Below the pieces are notes generated by a model. It was not told the DNA's origin. It was given only the letters and a program-made list of their open reading frames with translations, and searched no databases. A program made the translations under genes and the position numbers. DNA of 64,000 bases, taken from assembly GCF_014904705.1 (NCBI RefSeq), contig NZ_JACZCQ010000006.1:496001-560000 (forward strand). The letters are read 5' to 3'. The DNA comes from Nisaea sediminum. Its GTDB lineage: Bacteria > Pseudomonadota > Alphaproteobacteria > Thalassobaculales > Thalassobaculaceae. Positions 49,110 to 59,255 of the stretch are shown here, in pieces (within the stretch, counting starts at the first letter, position 1; each line of letters starts with the position of its first letter).

Positions 49110-49289
49110 ATGGCGAAGGATCGCAAGACGAGCAACAGGACCGAGAACGGCGTGGTGCCGAGCAAGGCCGATCTCCAGGCCACCGGCTCCTGGTCGATGC
49201 CGTTCTTCACCGTCGCGCTGGTCCTGACCATCCTGCTGATCGGCACGATGTTCGGCTCCGACCACGCCAGCGCTTTCTTCGGCCAGTAG
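49110..49289 (+). CDS. Small single-span membrane protein
   Basis: A 59-residue protein with a basic, polar N-terminus (MAKDRKTSNRTENG) and one membrane helix (about 31-50), ending in a short DHASAFFGQ tail. AAGGGG just before ATG 49110 favours this start over an in-frame ATG 33 bases earlier. No family recognised. It converges with the 2-hydroxyacid dehydrogenase (6-bp gap). The 174-bp gap before it holds no gene. Confidence 0.55.
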   Translation: MAKDRKTSNRTENGVVPSKADLQATGSWSMPFFTVALVLTILLIGTMFGSDHASAFFGQ

Positions 49290-49294
49290 GCTTT

Positions 49295-50281
49295 CTAGAA
49301 ATCCAGTTCGAGGACCCGGTCCGGCGGACGGTGCCCGTCGACGAAGGTCTTCACGTTCACGATCACCTTCTCGCCCATGTCGATCCGGCCCTCGATCGTG
49401 GCCGAGCCCATATGGGGCAGCAGCACCACGTTCTGCTGCTTCAGGAGCCGCGGATCGACTTCCGGCTCGTGCTCGAAGACATCCAGCCCGGCACCGGCGA
49501 AGTCCCTGTTCGCCAGGGCCTGGACAAGCGCATTCTCGTCCACCACCTCGCCACGCGAGGTATTCACCATGATGGCATGCGGCTGCAGCAGCGCGAGCCG
49601 GCGCTGGTTCAGTAGGTGGAAGGTCGCCGGCGTGCGCGGACAATTGACCGAGATGATGTCCATCCGGGACAGCATCTGGTCGAGATTCTCCCAATAGGTC
49701 GCCTCGAGCTCCTGCTCGATCTCCGGATGCAGCCGGCGCCTGTTGTGATAGTGGATCGAGAGACCGAAGCCCCGGGCCCGCTTGGCCACCGCCTGGCCGA
49801 TCCGTCCCATGCCGATGATGCCGAGCCGCTTTCCGTGGATGCGGTGCCCGAGCATGATTGTCGGACCCCAGCCTTCCCATTTCCCCGAGCGCACCAGCTT
49901 CTCGCCCTCCACCAGCCGGCGCGAGACCGCGAGGATCAGCGCCATCGTCATGTCCGCCGTGTCCTCGGTCAGGACACCCGGCGTATTGGTGACGATGATC
50001 CCCTTCTTCTTCGCCGCGGGCACGTCGATGTGATCGACGCCGGTCCCGAAGGAGGCGATGAGCTTGAGTTTCGGCCCGGCGCCATCGATCAGCGCCGCAT
50101 CCAGCTTGTCCGTCACCGTCGGCACCAGGACGTCCGCCTCGGCCATCGCCGCCTGCAGCTGTTCCCGGGTGAAAGGCTCGTCACTCATGTTGAGCCGCGT
50201 ATTGAACAGCTCCATCATCCGGGTTTCCACCGGGTCCGGCAGTTTCCTCGTCACGATGACAAGCGGCTTGCTGGTGGTCAT
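49295..50281 (-). CDS. D-2-hydroxyacid dehydrogenase (glyoxylate reductase-like)
   Basis: A 328-residue NAD(P)-dependent dehydrogenase. The nucleotide loop is GMGRIGQAVAKRARGFG, and the catalytic triad is Arg (NTSRGEVVDE), Glu (DVFEHEP) and His (LLPHMGSAT). ASFGTGVDHIDVPAA and NTPGVLTEDTADM are typical of glyoxylate/hydroxypyruvate reductases of the GyaR type. The three Arg residues after the nucleotide beta-strand (YHNRRR) suggest NADPH preference, as in GyaR relatives. Substrate is inferred from family. Confidence 0.88.
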   Translation of the reverse strand: MTTSKPLVIVTRKLPDPVETRMMELFNTRLNMSDEPFTREQLQAAMAEADVLVPTVTDKLDAALIDGAGPKLKLIASFGTGVDHIDVPAAKKKGIIVTNTPGVLTEDTADMTMALILAVSRRLVEGEKLVRSGKWEGWGPTIMLGHRIHGKRLGIIGMGRIGQAVAKRARGFGLSIHYHNRRRLHPEIEQELEATYWENLDQMLSRMDIISVNCPRTPATFHLLNQRRLALLQPHAIMVNTSRGEVVDENALVQALANRDFAGAGLDVFEHEPEVDPRLLKQQNVVLLPHMGSATIEGRIDMGEKVIVNVKTFVDGHRPPDRVLELDF

Positions 50282-50441
50282 GGGCTATGTCCCTCCCCAG
50301 GAACGGCGCGATAAACCGGGAAATATCAGGGGTCCGGCGAATTGTCCACAAAGCGCCCGGCCTCCCCGCTATATAGCGGTCGTCCCCCTTATCAGCCCCC
50401 ATCTCTAGTGGTATGCTGACCGGAAATTCAGGATCGGATCC

Positions 50442-50960
50442 ATGCTGTTCAGACTGTTTTCGCTGCTCGCCGTTCTGCTGATCGTGCCGACCTCGCTCCT
50501 TGTGACGGTCCATACGCCGGCGCGGGCCGAAACCGTCGGCAGCGTAACCGGCCTGCCGATCCCGCGCTATGTCACGCTGCGGGCCGACGAGGTCAATGTC
50601 CGGACCGGGCCCGGCGTGCGCTATCCGGTCGACTGGGTCTTCGTACGCGAGAACATGCCGGTGGAGATCGTCTCGGAATTCGAGAACTGGCGGAAGATCC
50701 GGGATTTCGAGGGTACCGAGGGCTGGGTCCACCAGAGCATGCTCTCCGGCCGCCGTTCGGTCCTCGTCATCGGGCGCAAGCAGACCCTGAGACGCGAGGC
50801 GACGGACAGCTCGCCCGCGGTCGCGCATATGGAGGCTGGGGTCGTCGCCTGGCTCGACAGCTGCGTGCGGGAATGGTGCGAGATCGAGGTATCCGGCCTC
50901 AGCGGCTGGGTGCACCGCTCGGCGATCTGGGGCGTCCGCGTCGACGAATCCCTGCGCTAG
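50442..50960 (+). CDS. Secreted protein with two bacterial SH3 domains
   Basis: A 172-residue protein with a signal peptide (residues 1-30, cleavage after ARA). Two SH3b-like repeats follow: the first with EVNVRTGPGVRYPVDWVFVRENMPVEIV and GTEGWVHQSML, the second with QTLRREATDSSPAVAHMEAGVVAWLDSC and LSGWVHRSAIWGV. Such DUF1058-type periplasmic proteins are common in alphaproteobacteria; they may bind cell wall or proteins. It converges with irr. Confidence 0.88.
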   Translation: MLFRLFSLLAVLLIVPTSLLVTVHTPARAETVGSVTGLPIPRYVTLRADEVNVRTGPGVRYPVDWVFVRENMPVEIVSEFENWRKIRDFEGTEGWVHQSMLSGRRSVLVIGRKQTLRREATDSSPAVAHMEAGVVAWLDSCVREWCEIEVSGLSGWVHRSAIWGVRVDESLR

Positions 50961-50975
50961 GGCTTCGCCCCCGGC

Positions 50976-51407
50976 TTACTGATCCTTGGATTTCAGACGG
51001 ATGATGAGATCGACCCGTTCGATCTCCGTGCCTTCCGGCGCGTCCGGGATGTTCACGAAGCCGATCTTCTCGCCCGGAATATCCGTCAGGCAGAGTTCGT
51101 CCTCGATGAAGAAATGGTGATGGTCGGTGATGTTCGTGTCGAAATAGGACCGGCCGGACTCGACCACGACCTCGCGCAGGAGTCCGGATTCGGTGAACTG
51201 ATGCAGTGTGTTGTAGACGGTGGCAAGCGAGACCGTGATACCGGACTCCGCAGCTTCCTTGTGCAGCTGTTCGGCCGTCACATGCCTGTCGCCGGTCGCG
51301 AAGAGAAGATCCGCGAGCGCAAGACGCTGACGTGTCGGACGCAAGCCTGCACGGGTCAGACGCCCGGACAGGTTTTCGCTATCGATATTCACTTCCGCAC
51401 CGCTCAT
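50976..51407 (-). CDS. irr: Irr, Fur-family iron response regulator
   Basis: A 143-residue Fur-fold regulator. The wHTH has LRPTRQRLALADLLF and TVSLATVYNTLHQF. The histidine cluster DHHHFF is the Irr hallmark for haem-dependent control, and the zinc Cys pairs of Fur are absent. No N-terminal haem-regulatory Cys-Pro motif is present. ATG 51405-51407 (AAAGGGA upstream) was chosen over an in-frame TTG 51 bases earlier. Irr controls haem and iron genes. It diverges from fabA across a 251-bp gap. Confidence 0.92.
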   Translation of the reverse strand: MSGAEVNIDSENLSGRLTRAGLRPTRQRLALADLLFATGDRHVTAEQLHKEAAESGITVSLATVYNTLHQFTESGLLREVVVESGRSYFDTNITDHHHFFIEDELCLTDIPGEKIGFVNIPDAPEGTEIERVDLIIRLKSKDQ

Positions 51408-51658
51408 TCCCGGTTTCCCTTTAGGTCTCTCGGGCTCGACTTTGCCTAGGCATTTCAAACCTTAGACAGAGCGTCAATAAGCCCCATATGTCAAGAGATC
51501 CTATAAGGCGCAACATGTGATCGCTTGCGTTGGGTACCTTATCTGCGGTACGCGGTGCATGAAATGTGGGAGATAGCGCGGTCGCCGGGTTGCGGTCTAT
51601 CATGGAGCCGAATGAAACCGGCAGCGCAGTGAAAGCCGGTCTGCGGGAAGGAACAGCA

Positions 51659-52192
51659 TTGTTGGACTTCAAGGAAAAGAGCAGCTTCGATTACGACGAC
51701 CTGATCGCCTGCGCGAAAGGAAAGTTGTTCGGCCCCGGAAATGCACAGCTTCCGATGCCGCCGATGCTGATGTTCGACCGCATTACCAAGCTTTCGACCG
51801 AGGGCGGCGCCTATGGCAAGGGCGAGGTCACGGCCGAATTCGACATCAAGCCGGACCTCTGGTTCTTCAAATGCCATTTCGAGGGCGATCCGGTGATGCC
51901 CGGCTGCCTCGGCATGGATGCGCTCTGGCAGCTGCTCGGCTTTACCCTCGGCTGGATGGGCGGACCGGGTTCCGGGCGCGCGATTTCGGTCGGCGAGGTG
52001 AAATTCACCGGCCAGGTCCTGCCAACCGCCAAACTGCTGACCTATACTCTGGACCTGAAACGCGTGATCATGCGCAAGCTCTATATGGGCATCGCCGACG
52101 GCCGCGTCGATTGCGACGGAGCCACAGTTTTCGAAGCCAAAGACATCCGGGTCGGTCTGTTCCAGAACACCGCCGCCGAGGGAGCCAGCTGA
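51659..52192 (+). CDS. fabA: 3-hydroxydecanoyl-ACP dehydratase/isomerase
   Basis: A 177-residue FabA that introduces the cis double bond in unsaturated fatty acids. [19 protein letters not shown], the catalytic His in [16 protein letters not shown] and the Asp in [11 protein letters not shown] are present. The start is probably TTG at 51659 (or 51662): AAGGA lies 6 bases upstream and the family starts here; the nearest in-frame ATG (51602) lacks a ribosome-binding site and would add 19 residues. First gene of fabA-fabB-fabI. Confidence 0.93.
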   Translation: MLDFKEKSSFDYDDLIACAKGKLFGPGNAQLPMPPMLMFDRITKLSTEGGAYGKGEVTAEFDIKPDLWFFKCHFEGDPVMPGCLGMDALWQLLGFTLGWMGGPGSGRAISVGEVKFTGQVLPTAKLLTYTLDLKRVIMRKLYMGIADGRVDCDGATVFEAKDIRVGLFQNTAAEGAS

Positions 52193-52193
52193 C

Positions 52194-53417
52194 ATGCGTC
52201 GCGTCGTCGTTACCGGCCTCGGGATCGTTTCCAGTATCGGCAACAATGCCGAGGAAGTGACCGCGTCCCTCAAGGCCGGAAAGTCAGGCATCGAATTCGC
52301 CCCGGACTATGCCGATCTCGGCTTCCGCAGCCACGTGCACGGGTCGATCAAGCTGGATCCGGCAGAGCATATCGACCGCAAGCAGATGCGCTTCATGGGC
52401 CCGGGCGCGGCCTATAACTATATCGCGCTGGAACAGGCGATCGCCGATGCGGGGCTCGAGCCGAACGAGGTCAGCAACCCGATGACCGGCATGGTCATGG
52501 GCTCCGGCGGCCCCTCCACCTCGAACATGATGAACGCGTTCGACATCGCCCGTGAGAAGGGTCCGAAGCGTGTCGGCCCCTACATGGTGCCGCGGGTGAT
52601 GTGCAGCACCAATTCCGCGACGCTCTCGACCGCCTTCCAGGTCAAGGGCCTCAGCTACTCGATCTCGTCCGCCTGTTCGACCAGCTCGCACTGCATCGGC
52701 AATGCCTACGAGCTGATCCAGATGGGCAAGCAGGACATCATGCTGGCCGGCGGCGGCGAGGAGCTGCACTGGACCCTGTCCGTACTGTTCGACGCCATGG
52801 GCGCACTGTCCTCCAAGTACAACGACACGCCGGAAAAGGCCTCGCGCGCCTATGATGCGAACCGCGACGGTTTCGTCATTTCCGGCGGCGGCGGGGTTCT
52901 GATCCTCGAGGAACTGGAACGCGCCAAGGCCCGCGGCGCAAAGATCTACGGCGAGATCGTCGGCTACGGCGCGACCTCCGACGGGGTCGACATGGTGGCT
53001 CCGTCCGGCGAGGGCGCGGTGCGCTGCATGCAGATGGCCCTCAAGGGCATCGACCAGCCAGTCGATTACATCAATACGCACGGCACGAGCACTCCGGTCG
53101 GCGATACAAAGGAGCTGGAAGCGATCCGCGAGGTCTTCGGAAAGCGGAACGCGATTCCCGCGATCAGCTCGACCAAGTCCCTCACCGGTCACTCCCAGGG
53201 CGCGACGGGCGTGCACGAGGCGATCTACACGCTGCTGATGATGAAGGACGACTTCATGGCCGCCTCGGCCAATATCGACGAGGTCGATCCCGAAGCGACA
53301 GACATGCCGATCCTGCGCGAACGCCGTGACAATGCCGGGATTCGCCTCGCGCTTTCCAACAGTTTCGGGTTCGGCGGAACAAATGCCGTGCTAGCATTTC
53401 AGAAGTACGACGCCTGA
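52194..53417 (+). CDS. fabB: 3-oxoacyl-ACP synthase I
   Basis: A 407-residue condensing enzyme. The nucleophile Cys is in [12 protein letters not shown], with His residues in [14 protein letters not shown] and [12 protein letters not shown], and the C-terminal [15 protein letters not shown]. Next to fabA this is FabB, which elongates the cis-unsaturated intermediate. The start is 1 bp after the fabA stop. Confidence 0.96.
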   Translation: MRRVVVTGLGIVSSIGNNAEEVTASLKAGKSGIEFAPDYADLGFRSHVHGSIKLDPAEHIDRKQMRFMGPGAAYNYIALEQAIADAGLEPNEVSNPMTGMVMGSGGPSTSNMMNAFDIAREKGPKRVGPYMVPRVMCSTNSATLSTAFQVKGLSYSISSACSTSSHCIGNAYELIQMGKQDIMLAGGGEELHWTLSVLFDAMGALSSKYNDTPEKASRAYDANRDGFVISGGGGVLILEELERAKARGAKIYGEIVGYGATSDGVDMVAPSGEGAVRCMQMALKGIDQPVDYINTHGTSTPVGDTKELEAIREVFGKRNAIPAISSTKSLTGHSQGATGVHEAIYTLLMMKDDFMAASANIDEVDPEATDMPILRERRDNAGIRLALSNSFGFGGTNAVLAFQKYDA

Positions 53418-53434
53418 GCGGAGGGGCGAGCGGG

Positions 53435-54283
53435 ATGACCGACCTGATTGACGACCTTGCCGATCAGCGCGAGGCCGAGAACGTGCCGTTCCAGGGATTG
53501 ATGGCCGGCAAGCGCGGCCTCGTCATGGGCGTCGCCAACGATCGCTCGATTGCCTGGGGCATTGCCTCCGCGGTCGCGGGCCAGGGGGCGGAACTCGCCT
53601 TCACCTATCAGAACGAGAGCCTGAAGAAGCGTGTCGAACCGCTGGCGGGGAGCGTCGGCTCCACGCTCGCGGTGATGTGCGACGTCGGCGATGACGACGC
53701 GCTCGACCGTGCCTTCGACGAGATCGGCACCGCTTGGGGCGGTCTCGATTTCGTGCTGCACGCCATCGCCTATTCGGACAAGGGCGAGCTGAAGGGGCGT
53801 TATGCCGATACCAGCCGCGAGAATTTTCTCAACACGCTGGATATCTCCTGCTTTTCCTTCACCAACATCGCGCGCCGCGCCTGGCCGCTGATGAAGGATG
53901 GCGGGAGCATGCTGACGCTGTCCTATCTCGGCGCCAACCGGACGACGCCGAACTACAATGTCATGGGAGTCGCGAAAGCCGCGCTCGAGGCCAGCGTGCG
54001 CTATCTCGCCGCCGATCTGGGCGAGCACGGGATCCGCGTCAACGCGATTTCGGCGGGCCCGATGAAGACGCTTGCCGGCTCGGCGATCGCCGATGCGCGC
54101 CACACCTTCCGCTTCGCCGAGAAGAATGCGCCGCTGAAGCGCAATGCGTCCCTCAACGAAGTCGGGCAGGCCGGGCTTTATCTGCTGAGCGATCTTTCGA
54201 CCGGGGTCACCGGCGAGATTCATTATGTCGACGGCGGTTTCCACACCGTCGCCATTCCCAAGCCGGATCGCGAGGAAGAATAG
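53435..54283 (+). CDS. fabI: Enoyl-ACP reductase I
   Basis: A 282-residue NADH-dependent SDR-type enoyl-ACP reductase. Typical are GLVMGVANDRSIAWGIA, the catalytic Tyr-x6-Lys in YNVMGVAKA, and the late LSDLSTGVTGEIHYVDGGFHTV. It has an N-terminal extension of about 25 residues. It completes each elongation cycle. GGAGGGGCGAGCGGG precedes ATG. It ends fabA-fabB-fabI and converges with the HTH gene (9-bp gap). Confidence 0.95.
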   Translation: MTDLIDDLADQREAENVPFQGLMAGKRGLVMGVANDRSIAWGIASAVAGQGAELAFTYQNESLKKRVEPLAGSVGSTLAVMCDVGDDDALDRAFDEIGTAWGGLDFVLHAIAYSDKGELKGRYADTSRENFLNTLDISCFSFTNIARRAWPLMKDGGSMLTLSYLGANRTTPNYNVMGVAKAALEASVRYLAADLGEHGIRVNAISAGPMKTLAGSAIADARHTFRFAEKNAPLKRNASLNEVGQAGLYLLSDLSTGVTGEIHYVDGGFHTVAIPKPDREEE

Positions 54284-54292
54284 AGGGCTGTA

Positions 54293-55162
54293 TCAGGGAC
54301 GGCGGGTTCTGAGGTCGACGACGCCTTCGCCGCCGCCCGGCTCGTATCCCGGAAGCTTTTTCTGCAGCAGGTCGACGGCCAGGCCGTTCGTCTGCGGGCG
54401 GGTGATGCTGAGGATCTTCGGCAATCCGTCCTTGGACTCGAACGGGAACAGCAGGCGCAGGAACCGCCGCTCCTCTCCATGCGCGTAATTGCGGTGCACG
54501 ATGGCAAGGTTCGGCCACTGGGTTTCGCGGCAGACGAGATAATCCTCAAGCTGACAGCCCCGCAGGGCCTCGTCATCGAGCTCGGCGAACTTCATCCCCG
54601 TAATGTCGGCACCTTTCCACATACCGGTGCCGTTATCCCAGTGCTCGATGAAGAAGGCGTTCGGATCGTCCTCACCGACATTGAAGATATGGATCGCGCA
54701 TTGCGGCGCCAGCGCCCGTAGCACGGCGATCTTGAATTTCGTCTCGAGCAGCCGGCCGTCCGGTTCGCGCACTTTATTTATATAGGCCGCGCAACGCTCC
54801 ACCTGGTCCGGGTCGAGCCCGTGCAGCATCTCATCGCGCACATAGATCTTCCGGCTGCGGCTGAGGTCGCTTTCCCAGATCTTGTATCCGATGACCGGAT
54901 CGTTCTTTGCGGGGACGATCAGCTTCTCGTTCGCGTCGTCGCTCGCAGGCTCCCAATCCTCCGGGATGACCTCGTCGAGCCGCTGAAGGGTCTTCAGCGA
55001 CGCCTCGAATTCCGGGCTGTCGATATCTTTCAGAAGAGTATCGGAAATCCCTGCCGCCGAGGCGAACTTGTACTTCCGTATTCCCGACTCGAGGTAATAG
55101 CGGTGGCAGCGGTGCCGCAGCTCCGCTTCGAGTTGAGATATCGCTTTCTTGTACCGACCCAT
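54293..55162 (-). CDS. HTH regulator with PAS-like C-terminal domain
   Basis: A 289-residue protein. The N-terminus (about residues 10-65, RYYLESGIRKYKFASAAGISDTLLKDIDSPEFEASLKTLQRLDEVIP) looks like a phage-repressor/XRE-type helix-turn-helix. The C-terminal half (about 150-270, with IEHWDNGTGMWKGADITGMKF, LEDYLVCRE and FLRLLFPFESKDGLPKILSI) resembles the PAS-type sensory domain frequent in Rhodospirillales. Two 20-bp palindromes lie 12-54 bp before its ATG, and a third before the divergent RHH gene, so it probably regulates itself and that gene. No prophage genes are nearby. The domain calls are from pattern recognition. Confidence 0.7.
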   Translation of the reverse strand: MGRYKKAISQLEAELRHRCHRYYLESGIRKYKFASAAGISDTLLKDIDSPEFEASLKTLQRLDEVIPEDWEPASDDANEKLIVPAKNDPVIGYKIWESDLSRSRKIYVRDEMLHGLDPDQVERCAAYINKVREPDGRLLETKFKIAVLRALAPQCAIHIFNVGEDDPNAFFIEHWDNGTGMWKGADITGMKFAELDDEALRGCQLEDYLVCRETQWPNLAIVHRNYAHGEERRFLRLLFPFESKDGLPKILSITRPQTNGLAVDLLQKKLPGYEPGGGEGVVDLRTRRP

Positions 55163-55173
55163 ACTGAAAGTCT

Positions 55174-55193
55174 ATTCCCATTTTTCTGGGAAT
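55174..55193. promoter_or_regulatory. Palindromic operator, copy 1
   Basis: ATTCCCATTTTTCTGGGAAT: perfect 7-bp arms ATTCCCA/TGGGAAT with a TTTTTC spacer, 11 bp upstream of the HTH-PAS gene start. It recurs at 55197-55216 and 55357-55376 and was not seen elsewhere in the window. Confidence 0.75.
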
Positions 55194-55196
55194 GCA

Positions 55197-55216
55197 ATTT
55201 CCATTTTTTTGGGAAT
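55197..55216. promoter_or_regulatory. Palindromic operator, copy 2
   Basis: ATTTCCATTTTTTTGGGAAT: 18 of 20 bases agree with copy 1, and it begins 23 bp from copy 1, about two DNA turns, suggesting cooperative binding near the HTH-PAS promoter. Confidence 0.7.
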
Positions 55217-55356
55217 TTTTTGCCAGGGCTGAAAATCACACGAAACAGACTGAATAATTTTTATCCCATAAAAACAATATGTTAGATTCATTTTGTGTAC
55301 ATAGGTATGCAAAATCAGCACGCTAGACGCGTAGCCTAAACAATTTACGCTTGCGC

Positions 55357-55376
55357 TTTCCCATTTTTCTGGGAAT
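55357..55376. promoter_or_regulatory. Palindromic operator, copy 3
   Basis: TTTCCCATTTTTCTGGGAAT: 19 of 20 bases agree with copy 1. It lies 39 bp before the ATG of the ribbon-helix-helix gene, on the other side of the 253-bp divergent gap. Confidence 0.75.
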
Positions 55377-55415
55377 AGTGACACTCATGAATGCCCTACT
55401 TACTGGAGACACCTC

Positions 55416-55835
55416 ATGGCAGACAGCTTCAAACCGTCGGGACAGGGTAAAGACATATTCAATTCGGCCCTGAAGACGGTGGAAGACGGGGATAACGACG
55501 CGAGCCGCATGGTGCGCCGTCACTTCCGTCTGGAGAACCGGCGGACGAGCATCTGCCTGCATCCCGAGGAGTGGGACATGTTCGACATGGTGTCGAAGCG
55601 GCTCGGCTATGACGTCAAGGCGCTGATCAACGAAATCGACCGGACCCGTGGCGACAGCTCGGTTCCGTCCGCGATGCGGGTTTTCATGCTGGGATACTGG
55701 CGTGATCTGGCGCGGATGAACGCCGGCCGTGCGGCTCAGGCGAGCGCAGCCACCAGGGAAGGTTCGTCGGTGATGACCGCGTCCACGCCCCACGCGATCA
55801 AGGTCGCGGCGCGCAGCGGATCGTTCACGGTATAA
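55416..55835 (+). CDS. Ribbon-helix-helix domain protein
   Basis: A 139-residue protein. The core FRLENRRTSICLHPEEWDMFDMVSKRLGYDVKALINEIDRTR fits the RHH_4-type ribbon-helix-helix domain of alphaproteobacteria (DNA-binding in RHH repressors, sometimes protein-binding). The C-terminal 33 residues (from 55736 on) are read over the 3' end of the convergent GDPD gene, so they look like an extension past a lost stop codon. GGAG precedes the ATG, and a palindromic operator lies 39 bp upstream. Target not known. Confidence 0.82.
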   Translation: MADSFKPSGQGKDIFNSALKTVEDGDNDASRMVRRHFRLENRRTSICLHPEEWDMFDMVSKRLGYDVKALINEIDRTRGDSSVPSAMRVFMLGYWRDLARMNAGRAAQASAATREGSSVMTASTPHAIKVAARSGSFTV

Positions 55836-56470
55836 GTCAGGGTTCTGAAGCCCGCATCCCGGATCGCGGCGACAGCCGCCTCGGTGAGCGGGCGATGGTT
55901 CGGATGGACCGAAACGCATCCAAGATCTTCGGCGGCTTGCCGCCACCCGTCTGCCAGACGCTCACAGAGATAGCCCCGATGAAAATCCGGGGCTTTTTCT
56001 TTGGCCACTTCCAGGCATTCCCGCTCGAAGCTCGAGACCACGATCCGGTCCGTCAGATCCGGGCAGAGCGCGTTCAGCGTCTCCGAGACCACTTCCGCGG
56101 TCCGGATGGCGTGGCCCTTGGCCGGCTTGATCTCGACATTCATCGCAAGGCCGAGAGCACGGCAGCAGGCGATCGCGTCGGCGAAACTCGGGATCCGCTC
56201 GCCGGCGAAGTCCGGCGCGAACCAGGCACCCGCATCGAGGCGCCCGAGGGCCTCCGCGTCCTGCGCGCAGAACCGGCCGCGGCCGTCGTTGGTGCGGCCC
56301 AGCTTCTCGTCATGATGCAGCATCGGAACCTCGTCCGCGCTCAGCATGACGTCGAACTCCACCCATGAAAAACCGGCCTCCGCCGCCAGGCGGAAGCCGG
56401 TCAATGTATTCTCGGGCGCCGTAGCGGCCACCCCGCGATGTCCGATCACACGGGATAGCCGCAGGCCCAT
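55736..56470 (-). CDS. ugpQ: Glycerophosphodiester phosphodiesterase
   Basis: A 244-residue GDPD TIM-barrel. The catalytic GHRG (residues 11-14), PENT, EFDV and HHDEKLGRT motifs are complete; NVEIKP and SFERECLEV follow. No signal peptide, so it is cytosolic, as UgpQ is, and could hydrolyse glycerophosphodiesters imported by the ugp system at 14.7-18.9 kb. The gene starts 5 bp after the pnp stop and overlaps the convergent RHH gene by 100 bp. Confidence 0.92.
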   Translation of the reverse strand: MGLRLSRVIGHRGVAATAPENTLTGFRLAAEAGFSWVEFDVMLSADEVPMLHHDEKLGRTNDGRGRFCAQDAEALGRLDAGAWFAPDFAGERIPSFADAIACCRALGLAMNVEIKPAKGHAIRTAEVVSETLNALCPDLTDRIVVSSFERECLEVAKEKAPDFHRGYLCERLADGWRQAAEDLGCVSVHPNHRPLTEAAVAAIRDAGFRTLTYTVNDPLRAATLIAWGVDAVITDEPSLVAALA

Positions 56471-56475
56471 GGTGT

Positions 56476-58592
<2,117 letters not shown>

Positions 58593-58593
<1 letters not shown>

Positions 58594-58615
58594 TCAGCTT
58601 TCCTTCAAAGCTGAA
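58593..58615 (-). promoter_or_regulatory. Hairpin presenting the pnp ribosome-binding site
   Basis: On the minus strand TTCAGCTTT and AAAGCTGAA pair perfectly (9 bp) around a loop GAAGG, which is the pnp Shine-Dalgarno; the last A of the 3' arm is the A of the ATG. A second small hairpin, CTCGG-AA-CCGAG, lies immediately upstream. Translational control of pnp is likely. Confidence 0.75.
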
Positions 58616-58913
58616 CCGCTCGGTTCCGAGCCTCGGTCAATATGCTGTCTCGTGTGGTATGGGGCTGTCCGGGACGGTTCTTCAAACGCAGCGCCTCGTC
58701 TGGCGCGGGAGAACGGTCCGGGAGGCCCTCGGTCACCGAATACAGTTCGAACGAGGTGACACCCGGCTCATATTTCTCGGTGTCGATATCGGTGCGGTTC
58801 TTCGGTTTTTCCTCTATTGAGCGGGCCTTCAATCGCATGGATCGCCGGGGGCGTCAAATGCCAATCACGGCGCCCGATAACGGCTGTCCATCGAAGCCCT
58901 GCAGAAACGCAAA
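58616..58913. other. pnp leader / rpsO-pnp gap
   Basis: Roughly 300 bp without a credible gene. A 77-codon open frame on the minus strand ends just before the pnp hairpin but has a composition and sequence without family features, so I do not call it. It contains the small CTCGG/CCGAG hairpin at its pnp end and GC-rich segments that could fold. In enteric bacteria this gap holds the RNase III/PNPase autoregulation site; here only the location is comparable. Confidence 0.5.
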
Positions 58914-58938
58914 CCGCCCCACGGCAATCGCGGGGCGG
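58914..58938 (-). terminator. Probable terminator of rpsO
   Basis: On the minus strand CCGCCCC and GGGGCGG form a 7-bp stem with an 11-base loop, followed by TTTGCGTTTC, a weak T-run. It is about 33 bp after the rpsO stop codon and may separate rpsO from pnp partly. Confidence 0.6.
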
Positions 58939-58971
58939 GTGCGGTCCTGTTCCTTAGTCCTGCGGCACGGA

Positions 58972-59241
58972 TTAGCGGCGCAGGCCCAGTTCGGAGATGA
59001 TGGTCTGATAGCGCTCGACGCTCTTCGACTTCAGATAGTCGAGCATGCGGCGGCGCTGGCCGACCATGATCAGAAGCCCACGGCGGGAGTGAAAGTCCTT
59101 CTTGTGGGTCTTCAGGTGTTCGGTGAGGTTCACGATGCGCTCGGTGAGGATCGCAACCTGAACTTCCGGCGAACCGGTGTCGCCCTTTTCGCGGCCGAAC
59201 TTTCCGATGAGCTCGGTCTTGCGCTCTTGCGTAATCGACAT
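58972..59241 (-). CDS. rpsO: Small ribosomal subunit protein uS15
   Basis: An 89-residue S15: begins [36 protein letters not shown] and continues [34 protein letters not shown], the nearly invariant family block. It binds the 16S rRNA central domain. It lies 14 bp downstream of truB and before pnp, the conserved order. Confidence 0.98.
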   Translation of the reverse strand: MSITQERKTELIGKFGREKGDTGSPEVQVAILTERIVNLTEHLKTHKKDFHSRRGLLIMVGQRRRMLDYLKSKSVERYQTIISELGLRR

Positions 59242-59255
59242 CGGATACTCCTAGG

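Noticed and set aside
48973-49227. 84-codon plus-strand frame overlapping the small membrane protein gene
   Set aside because: The overlapping frame starting at 49110 has a ribosome-binding site and a proper membrane helix; this one has a random, Arg-rich translation.
50336-50350. Single DnaA-box-like TTGTCCACA (8/9)
   Set aside because: One isolated match without clustering or AT-rich neighbour; not evidence of an origin.
51408-51658. Iron control element (ICE) type motif before irr
   Set aside because: A TTTCAAACC stretch looked suggestive, but the second half-site is missing.
54293-55835. HTH and RHH genes as a toxin-antitoxin or prophage remnant
   Set aside because: The HTH protein is long with a PAS-like domain, neither partner resembles a toxin, the genes are divergent, and no phage or integrase gene is present nearby.
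58605-58838. 77-codon minus-strand open frame in the pnp leader
   Set aside because: No family features and it runs into the hairpin region of pnp; more likely noncoding leader.
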